Positions 1-6,900 of a stretch of DNA of 32,000 nucleotides are shown here, one piece after another. Every line of letters begins with the position of its first letter. The first letter of the stretch is position 1. The translations under genes and the position numbers were made by a program. The stretch is from Pseudomonadota bacterium (lineage in GTDB: Bacteria; Pseudomonadota; Gammaproteobacteria; JAKAQQ01): positions 1 through 32,000 of the forward strand of contig JAKCBQ010000017.1 of assembly GCA_021839245.1 (NCBI GenBank). Direction: 5' to 3'. A model generated the notes under the pieces. It had not been told where the DNA came from and did no database searches. It saw only the letters and a program-made list of their open reading frames with translations.

Positions 1-626
1 TAGCTCAAACCGAGAAGGAACGCCGGCGCCCAGGCCAGAACACCGTAGATACGGCGGGCCGCCAGAGCCAGGGCGTCCGTCGCGTCCGCCGTTCCTGGCC
101 GGTAGGCTGAACGGGCACTGCGGGACGCCCAGAAGAGAATGGCTCCCGCCGGGCCAAGAAGAGTAAACCAGAAAATCGGGGCAAACAGGCGCTCGTTCAC
201 ACGCGCGAGAAGGTGTTCGGCCACCGCGTCGCAGCAGCCCTGAGTGGCCGAGGGCGGGGCCTCCTCGAGGAGGAGGCGGGCGGCCCGGTGAGCCTCGACG
301 TCGTCGTGTCGGTCGAGCGCATCGACGTAACGGCGCACGAGATGCGATGCATCGCGCGGCCCGAAAGTCAGGACAAGCACGGCGACGGCGAAAAGAAAGG
401 TCAGAACCGGCGAGAGCAGAGTCAGTCCACGGACGAGAAGATCCGCCAGGACGGCCGGCAAAAGCACGAGAAGAACGAGGAGCGCTACGGCATGCTCTTG
501 CCGCGCCGCCACATAACGGCGGAAACGGCGGAGAACGTGGATTCCGATGGCCCGTTCCCGGTACTTTTCGAGATGGCGAAGCCCCTGGTCGAGAAGCAAC
601 CCCACAAGGAGGGCCAAGAGATTCAC
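1..626 (-). CDS. ampE: AmpE family membrane protein, 3' end cut by window edge
   Basis: Translating the minus strand from a GTG at 626 gives 208 residues, open to the window edge; E. coli AmpE has about 284, so the C-terminus is missing. The protein starts with a hydrophobic stretch (MNLLALLVGLLLDQGL), has a second membrane segment near residues 46-90 (AVALLVLLVLLPAVLADLL and LTFLFAVAVLVLTFG), and carries the family-typical NERLFAPIFWFTLLGPAGAI near residues 143-162. AmpE is an inner-membrane protein distantly related to CobD/CbiB, genetically linked to AmpD and beta-lactamase regulation; its biochemical role is not settled. The GTG start overlaps the ampD stop (GTGA), which implies translational coupling. 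Identification rests on these motifs plus the ampD neighbour. Confidence 0.85.
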   Translation of the reverse strand, partial: MNLLALLVGLLLDQGLRHLEKYRERAIGIHVLRRFRRYVAARQEHAVALLVLLVLLPAVLADLLVRGLTLLSPVLTFLFAVAVLVLTFGPRDASHLVRRYVDALDRHDDVEAHRAARLLLEEAPPSATQGCCDAVAEHLLARVNERLFAPIFWFTLLGPAGAILFWASRSARSAYRPGTADATDALALAARRIYGVLAWAPAFLLGLS

Positions 627-1252
627 GCCCGAGCCCTCCCGGCCCGCACCAAGGCCTCGGCAAGACGCGTCCAGAGAAACGCGGGGCCGGGGTCCGTCTT
701 CCGCCCAGGAGCCACGTCGCTGTGACCGACGAGTGGTGCATGGGCGAGGCTGGGATAGGCGGCGCGCAGCGAACGGACGACAGAGGCCAGGGTTATGTAC
801 TGAGCGTCGGTGTAAGGAACGTCGTCGGCGCCCTCGAGTTCAATGCCAACGGCGAAATCGTTGCACGCGCTCCGCCCGCGCCAGAATGAGCGACCCGCGT
901 GCCACGCCCGCTCGTGGAAGGGAACGAATTGGACCATTTCGCCCCTCCGGTTGATGAGGAGATGAGCCGAGACCTGCAGCGTGCGTAAATCCTCCCCGAC
1001 CCAGGCTTCCTCGGGAAGCCCCGCTCCGGCGAGCAGAGCCTCCGGCCAGGGCGTCCCGAAGACCCTCGGCGGGAGGCTGATGCCGTGGACGATGATCAGT
1101 TCGAGGTCGCTGCCGTCCGGACGTGCATCGCGGTGCGGCGAGGGGCGCCAGCGGACGCCGACGATCCTGCCCTCCGCAACGTCGATTCTATAATGGACTT
1201 CGGCGAGAGGATCGGCAACGGGGATCGCCGCGGGGGATCGTTGGAGGTTCAC
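623..1252 (-). CDS. ampD: 1,6-anhydro-N-acetylmuramyl-L-alanine amidase AmpD
   Basis: This is a cytoplasmic zinc amidase that cleaves the peptide from anhydro-muropeptides during peptidoglycan recycling and so keeps AmpR-type beta-lactamase induction low. Counting from a GTG at 1276, the zinc ligands are His64 (LIIVHGISLPP), His185 (VGHSDVAPGRKTDPGPAF) and Asp195, with catalytic Glu146 (VGIELEG). Their spacing matches characterised AmpD (34/154/164/116) almost exactly. The recognisable core begins at VRWRPSPH. The start is uncertain: the frame offers only GTG codons at 1276, 1270 and 1252, none with a Shine-Dalgarno. I chose 1252 because the first two overlap the divergent bioA start at 1271. 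Any of them gives an N-terminus longer than E. coli AmpD (183 aa). The stop overlaps the ampE start. Confidence 0.93.
   Translation of the reverse strand: MNLQRSPAAIPVADPLAEVHYRIDVAEGRIVGVRWRPSPHRDARPDGSDLELIIVHGISLPPRVFGTPWPEALLAGAGLPEEAWVGEDLRTLQVSAHLLINRRGEMVQFVPFHERAWHAGRSFWRGRSACNDFAVGIELEGADDVPYTDAQYITLASVVRSLRAAYPSLAHAPLVGHSDVAPGRKTDPGPAFLWTRLAEALVRAGRARA
1189..1194 (+). promoter_or_regulatory. Candidate -10 element for bioA
   Basis: A perfect TATAAT sits on the plus strand inside the 5' part of ampD, about 77 bases before the bioA ATG. In DNA this GC-rich it stands out. No convincing -35 is seen at 16-18 bp spacing, so this is only a candidate for a sigma-70 promoter of bioA-rsmE. 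Confidence 0.3.
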
Positions 1253-1270
1253 ACCACGTAGCGCAATCAC

Positions 1271-2674
1271 ATGCACGATTCATCTTACCCCGAATCGCCC
1301 CCTTTTGATCCTCCTTTCGCCAGCGCCAACCGTCGTTGGATCGAACGGGATCTTGCGGTGCTTTGGCACCCCTGCACCCAGATGAAGGATCACGAACGTA
1401 CAATCCCGCTCGTCCCGATCGCCCGGGCGAGCGGCCCGTGGCTTTACGATTACGAGGGGCGCCGCTACTTCGACGCCATCAGTTCCTGGTGGGTCAATCT
1501 CTTCGGCCACGCGCACCCGGCCATCAACGCCCGGGTGGCCGCGCAACTTGAAACACTGCCACACGTTCTCCTCGCGGGGGTGGGGCACGCTCCCGCCATA
1601 GAGCTCGCGGAACGCCTCCTTGCCCGGGCGGGGCCGGACTACGCCCGCTGCTTCTACGCCGACGACGGTTCGACAGGCATCGAGGTCGCCCTCAAGATGG
1701 CCTTCCACGTGCACCGCAACCGCGGCGCGACAGGCCGCGTGCGCTTCGCCGCCTTGCGTGGAGCCTACCACGGCGAGACCCTGGGCGCCCTCGGTGTCGG
1801 TGATGTCGAACTCTACCGCGGTGTTTACGCACCGCTCCTTCTTGAACCCGTTCTGCTTGACCCACCGACGGGGGAGGAGTCTACGGAGGGGGCTGATCTC
1901 GGAGTACGGGTCGCGCAGAGGCTCGAAGAGGCACGGGCGGTGTTTGCCCGCTCGGGGAAGGAGCTTGCGGCGTTGATCGTCGAGCCCCTGGTCCAGTGCG
2001 CGGGCGGGATGCGGATGTACCCTCCCGCGTTTCTCGACGGGCTTGCCGCTCTTTGTCGTGAATACGGGGTTCTTTTGATCGCCGACGAGTGTGCCGTCGG
2101 GATGGGACGCACGGGGCCGTTCTTCGCGCACCGCCACTCGTCGGCGCGACCCGACATCATCGTCCTCTCGAAGGGCCTCACCGGCGGCTATCTGCCTCTG
2201 GCCGCCATCCTCATGACGGAGGCGGTCTACGAAACTTTCTACGACGACGACCCGTGGTCGCGGGCCTTTCTGCACTCGCACAGCTACACAGGGAACCCCC
2301 TCGCCTGCGCGGCGGCGCTGGCCACCCTCGAGCTCATGGACGACCCGCATCTCGAGGCACACAAAGGACGCCTCGAACAAGTGATGGACGAAGCCTCGGC
2401 ACCACTCCGTCAACACCCGCACGTGGCTCACGTACGACGGACCGGCCTCATTTTTGCCGCCAATCTCGTGTGCAAAAAACGGACCGCACTACCTTATCCG
2501 GCCGAGGAACGGCGTGGACTGCGCGTCTTTCGCTACGGTCTGGCGCACGAAGCCTGGCTGCGTCCCCTGGGGAACGTGGTTTACGTGATCCCACCGTACG
2601 TGACGCACGAGGAGGAGCTCCGCAATCTCATGGCGGTCCTCGGGGAGGGCATCGACGTGGCCACGCGGGACTGA
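1271..2674 (+). CDS. bioA: Adenosylmethionine-8-amino-7-oxononanoate aminotransferase (biotin synthesis)
   Basis: This class III PLP aminotransferase converts KAPA to DAPA, using S-adenosylmethionine as amino donor, in biotin synthesis. BioA hallmarks are present: WHPCTQM near the N-terminus, SSWWVNLFGHAHP, the YHGETLGAL cofactor-phosphate region, the DECAVGMGRTG aspartate motif and the PLP lysine in LSKGLTGGYLPL (Lys301). The WHP and SSWW signatures separate BioA from ornithine or GABA aminotransferases. It has 467 residues against about 430 in E. coli; the extra length is mainly N-terminal. The ATG at 1271 has no Shine-Dalgarno. It is divergent from ampD and followed 3 bases later by rsmE, so the two are probably co-transcribed. 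No other bio gene lies in the window. Confidence 0.95.
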   Translation: MHDSSYPESPPFDPPFASANRRWIERDLAVLWHPCTQMKDHERTIPLVPIARASGPWLYDYEGRRYFDAISSWWVNLFGHAHPAINARVAAQLETLPHVLLAGVGHAPAIELAERLLARAGPDYARCFYADDGSTGIEVALKMAFHVHRNRGATGRVRFAALRGAYHGETLGALGVGDVELYRGVYAPLLLEPVLLDPPTGEESTEGADLGVRVAQRLEEARAVFARSGKELAALIVEPLVQCAGGMRMYPPAFLDGLAALCREYGVLLIADECAVGMGRTGPFFAHRHSSARPDIIVLSKGLTGGYLPLAAILMTEAVYETFYDDDPWSRAFLHSHSYTGNPLACAAALATLELMDDPHLEAHKGRLEQVMDEASAPLRQHPHVAHVRRTGLIFAANLVCKKRTALPYPAEERRGLRVFRYGLAHEAWLRPLGNVVYVIPPYVTHEEELRNLMAVLGEGIDVATRD

Positions 2675-2677
2675 CCC

Positions 2678-3430
2678 GTGCGGAGGCGGAGACTCTTCCT
2701 TCCCGCTCCGATCGTCCCGGGCTCGGTCCGTCCGCTCGATGAACCGTCGCGGCATTACCTGCGCGATGTCCTCCGTCTCGACGACGGTGCGGAGCTCGTC
2801 GTCTTCGACGGCGCGGGAGGCGCGTGGGCGGCTTGTCTCGGGCGCGATCAATCGGGAACCCACGCCCTCACGATCGGCGCAAGGCTCCCCGATACGGGCG
2901 CCGATCCCGCTCTCCCGATCGTTCTCGTCCAGGCACTCACCCACACCCGGAGCATCGACGAGGTCGTGGCGCGGGCTACGGAAATCGGCGTCGAGACCAT
3001 CATCCCCGTCTTCTCGGCCCGCGGCCGTATCCGGCTCGCCGCCGAGCACGCGGGTCACCGCCGCTCGCGCTGGTGCGCCGTCGCCACGAGCGCCGCCCGT
3101 CAGTGCGGGCGCATGCGCGTTCCCAACTGCACCGAACCCTTGCCGCTGGCGCACGCCCTCACGGCCCTTCCCGCCGCCGTCCACGGTGAGCACCGCATCC
3201 TGCTCAGCCCCGAAGCGCCCCGCCCCTTCGCAGCCGAGGCTCTCGAGACACCGAGTCGGCTCGTTTTCATGATCGGGCCGGAAGGGGGCTGGACGCAAGA
3301 AGAGAAAGAGCTGGCGGCACGATACGGCTTCGAACCGCGCCGCTTCGGCCCACGGATTCTTCGCACCGGCACCGCCGGTCTCGCGGTGCTTGCGGCGGCA
3401 GGCGTCCTCTGGGGTGATCTCGGCGACTGA
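2678..3430 (+). CDS. rsmE: 16S rRNA m3U1498 methyltransferase RsmE
   Basis: This SPOUT-class methyltransferase methylates N3 of U1498 in 16S rRNA using SAM. It has 250 residues, the usual length (E. coli 243). An N-terminal PUA-like part (HYLRDVLRLDDGAELVVFDG) is followed by the trefoil-knot domain: ARATEIGVETIIPVFSARG, MIGPEGGWTQEE, and FGPRILRTGTAGLAVLAA near the C-terminus. The last motif is normally ILRTETA; the glutamate is Gly231 here (codon at 3368). The usual EQSGR motif is ARQCGR here, so this copy is somewhat divergent. The GTG start lies 3 bases after the bioA stop. The gene ends 12 bases from the convergent chpC, and I see no clear terminator between them. Confidence 0.92.
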   Translation: MRRRRLFLPAPIVPGSVRPLDEPSRHYLRDVLRLDDGAELVVFDGAGGAWAACLGRDQSGTHALTIGARLPDTGADPALPIVLVQALTHTRSIDEVVARATEIGVETIIPVFSARGRIRLAAEHAGHRRSRWCAVATSAARQCGRMRVPNCTEPLPLAHALTALPAAVHGEHRILLSPEAPRPFAAEALETPSRLVFMIGPEGGWTQEEKELAARYGFEPRRFGPRILRTGTAGLAVLAAAGVLWGDLGD

Positions 3431-3442
3431 GGACACCGCCTC

Positions 3443-3916
3443 TCAAGAGGCAGGTAAGGTCGCGAGATCTCGCTCAAGTCGCACGATATCCGGAACAACC
3501 GGACGATCGTTTCCGAAGCGGAACTGAGCCCAGAGCCCCGGTGTCGGCTTGGCTTGCGCGTCGGGGCGCAGCACGGTTTCAGTCACCCGGACAAGGTAAG
3601 GGTAGCCCCGGGTCACAAACATGTAATGGGTGTGCGCCCCTCCTCCAAGAACAAGGGTGCAGACGAGACGGGAACGTGACGTGAAGGGCGGCACGGGATC
3701 ACCGAAGTAGTTCTCGAGCGACAAAACGGGCAGAAGCCGATCCTGCCACGGACGCCAGCCGAGATGCCAGGACGGAGCCCCCGAAGGCGGCGGCCGGAGC
3801 CCCGCTGTACCCGTCACCTCGACGATCATGTCACGCGGAAGAAGAAGCTTGCGGCGGACGAGAGGCACGAGGAGGCAGTAGAGTTCACTCGCACCAGTAG
3901 CGGACGTCACGCTCAC
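3443..3916 (-). CDS. chpC: CheW-like adaptor of the Pil-Chp system (ChpC-like)
   Basis: This 157-residue protein resembles a single, divergent CheW domain (LYCLLVPLVRRKLLLPRDMI, then RLLPVLSLENYFG), as in the ChpC adaptor that ends the Pseudomonas pil-chp cluster. CheW-type adaptors bridge chemoreceptors and the CheA kinase; ChpC is thought to be an accessory coupler for ChpA. Its GTG start overlaps the chpA stop (GTGA at 3913-3916), so it is coupled to chpA and is the last gene of the operon. Sequence similarity is modest, and the ChpC name relies partly on position. No chpB methylesterase gene separates it from chpA. Confidence 0.8.
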   Translation of the reverse strand: MSVTSATGASELYCLLVPLVRRKLLLPRDMIVEVTGTAGLRPPPSGAPSWHLGWRPWQDRLLPVLSLENYFGDPVPPFTSRSRLVCTLVLGGGAHTHYMFVTRGYPYLVRVTETVLRPDAQAKPTPGLWAQFRFGNDRPVVPDIVRLERDLATLPAS

Positions 3917-6900
3917 GACGCGCGACCCGTGCGGAGATGGGCCAACCGGGGCACGAGGCGTGCCAGTGTATCGAGGAGTTCTTCCTCCCGGTAGGGTTTG
4001 GGGAGGTAGGCGTTGACCCCCACGGAACGTGCGTGTTCGCGGTGCTTCTCTCCACTGCGCGACGTGATCATCACGACCGGGATCATCTGCAGCCGCTCGT
4101 CGCGCCGCATGTGTCCGGTGAGTTCAAACCCGTCCATGCGGGGCATTTCGATATCGACAAGAGCCACGTCGGGCACCCGCTCACCCAAAAGAGCCAGCGC
4201 GTCGACACCGTCCTTTGCGGTCACCACTTCGACGCCGTGACGTTCAAGAAGACGCTGGGAAACCCGGCGCATCGTAATGGAGTCGTCGACGACGAGCGCC
4301 AGGGGACGCTGCACCACGGGCTCTTCGAGCGCCACCCCACCCCCGGCCACGCGGCGTGCCGCCCGGACCAGCCCCGCTCCATCAAGGATGAGAACGATGC
4401 TCCCATCGCCCAAAATCGTGGCTCCGGAGATGCCCGCGATGCTCGCGACCTGAGCGCCCACGGGCTTGACCACAACCTCACGGTTGCCCTGAATCGCGTC
4501 GACGGCCAACGCCGCAAGCTCCTGTCCGGCGCGCACAAGCAGAAGCGGAACGCTCGTCACATCGGGGGGTTGCCAGTGACTTTCCCCAAACATGAGGTCG
4601 GCGAGTGCCTCAAGACGATAATCGTGCTCGCCATACCGGACAGTGGGTTGCGTCTTCCCGCGGACAAGTTCGTACTCCCGGTGTGGCAGACGCGCGACGC
4701 CTTCGATAGATGTCAAGGGGACCGCAAACGTATGGCTCCGGACGTTAACGAGCAGCGCTTGGGTAATGGCCAGCGTGAAGGGCAGACGGATACGGATCGT
4801 CGTGCCGGCACCGGCCTGGGATTCGATATTGAGTGTGCCGGCAAGGTCACGGATTTCACTCGCCACGATGTCCATGCCGATGCCGCGCCCGGCGCTCTGG
4901 GTGACCGAGTCCGAAGTGCTGAATCCGGGCCGGAAAATGAAGGCCAGGAGATCCACTTCGGCAGCGTGCTGTCCGGGCGCCATGAGACCAAGGGCCTCGG
5001 CACGGCGGCGTATCGCGTCGTAGTCGAGACCCCGGCCGTCGTCGCGGATCTCGATGAGCACCTCCGAGCCTTCCCGGTGAAACTCGCAGCGCACCACGCC
5101 CGCGTCGGGCTTCCCGGCCAAACGGCGTGTTTCCGGGGGTTCGATGCCGTGGGCCACGGCGTTACGTACGATGTGCTCGAGAGGCGCCGTGATCCGGTCG
5201 AGCAAACGGCGGTCGATTTCGGCCTCTGTCCCGCTCAGCACAAGTTCGGCTTTTTTGCCCTGCTCGGCGGCGGTCTGTTCCACCGCTCGTCGCAGCCGGG
5301 CTTCCAGGGAAAAGATCGGCACGAGTCGCGAGCGCATGAGCCCGTCCTGCACCAGGGTGGTCACCCGTCCCTGTTGGAGGAGAAGCGTCTCTGACTGCTG
5401 AGCCAGGTTGTAAAGAAGCTGTTCAAGGCTGGCGACGTCGTTGACCGATTCGGCAAGTGCACGGGTAATTTCCTGAACACGGGTGTAACGATCCAGCTCC
5501 AAGGGATCAAAGCCGGTCTGGCTGCTTGAGACTTCTTGAGGCAAGCGGCTGAGCATCTGGGCCTCGGTTTCGAGTTCGAGGCGACGGAGCTGATCACGAA
5601 AACGGTCGACCGTCCGGCGAAGTTCAAGGAGATTGAAGCCGATCGTGCTCATCTGCTCGTCGAGCCGGGAGCGGTAGATGCTGATCTCGCCTGCGTGGTT
5701 GAGTGCCAAGTCGAGCGTTTCCGTCGAAATACGGACCTGCACCGATTCTGTACGCCGCGCGGCGGTGCTCGCTCCGGCACGGGACACCTCGGCGGCGGAG
5801 GGGGTTCTCGGTTCCACCCCGGATCGGATCTCCACACCCGTGGGGTCGGAGCTTTCATCCGCCAGCGGCGAAGGGGTTTTCTCGTCTAGTGGCGTAGGCA
5901 GCGGCGTCTCGTCGCGCGTCGTGGGGGCGGTGGGGGCACCAGCCACGAAAGACGACAGCGCCGCGATCTCCCCATGTGGGTACGCCGGAATCCGGCCCGC
6001 ACGGCTCACGAGAAGCAAACGAGCCAGTCCGCCGATCGTGTCTCGGACGAGACGATGGAAGTTTTCGCGCCGCGTGTCAGAGAGCGACCCCGGATCCACC
6101 CGTTCGAGCAGCGTCTCGAGTTCGTGAGCCAGGTCGCCAAAAGGCAGGAAACCCGCAATGCGTGCGGAGCCCTTGAGTGTGTGAAGATCCCGCCGAAGCT
6201 CGCGGAGATGCTCACCGCCCCGTTCCGGATGGTCCGTGTAATCGTTCCAGACCTGCTGCGCGTGATCGAGGAGCGACTGTCCTTCTTCGAAGAAGATGGC
6301 CGCGAGTTCCTCGTCGATCGCCGTGACGCCCGGGGCACCGCTGCCGACGGGGGCCTCGGGGGGAGCGCTCGGAAGAGGTTGCTCCGTCGCGTCGGCGGCG
6401 GTGTCCTGTCCCGCCGACGGCTCTTGCTCGGCGGGAGCCAATCCGGCCCCGGCCTCGGTCCACCGTGCCACGCAGGCCGTGGGATCTGGAACCGGAAGGC
6501 GTTGATCCCCGTAAGCCGCCACAATACCGTCTGCAAGATCGAGGGTTTTCTCAAGAAGGGGAACGAGCGAGGATGGAAGAGGGGAGCGACGCTGAGCAAA
6601 ATTCCAGAGCACATGATCGGCGGCCTCCCCGAGTGCCGCAAGCTCGTGCACTTCGGCCATAGATGCCGATCCGCTGATGGTGTGGCTGGCGCGCAGGACG
6701 TCCTGGGGAGGAGGTGATTCGGTCGCCCGTGCCGTCCAGTCACGCAGCGTAGCGAGATGCCCGCCAACCTCTTCCTGGAAGATCAAATAGAGATCCTTGG
6801 GCAGCCGAGGCTCGGAAAGGCCGGTTTCGGGGAGAGAAATCGCCGGGGGCGTGGCTGACGCCGTCTGGGGATTGAGCAGCGCTTCCGTGCGCCCAAACCA

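Noticed and set aside
3439-3452. Perfect inverted repeat GCCTCT/AGAGGC between convergent rsmE and chpC as a bidirectional terminator
   Set aside because: The stem is only 6 bp with a 2-base loop, overlaps the chpC stop codon, and neither strand has a U-run after it.
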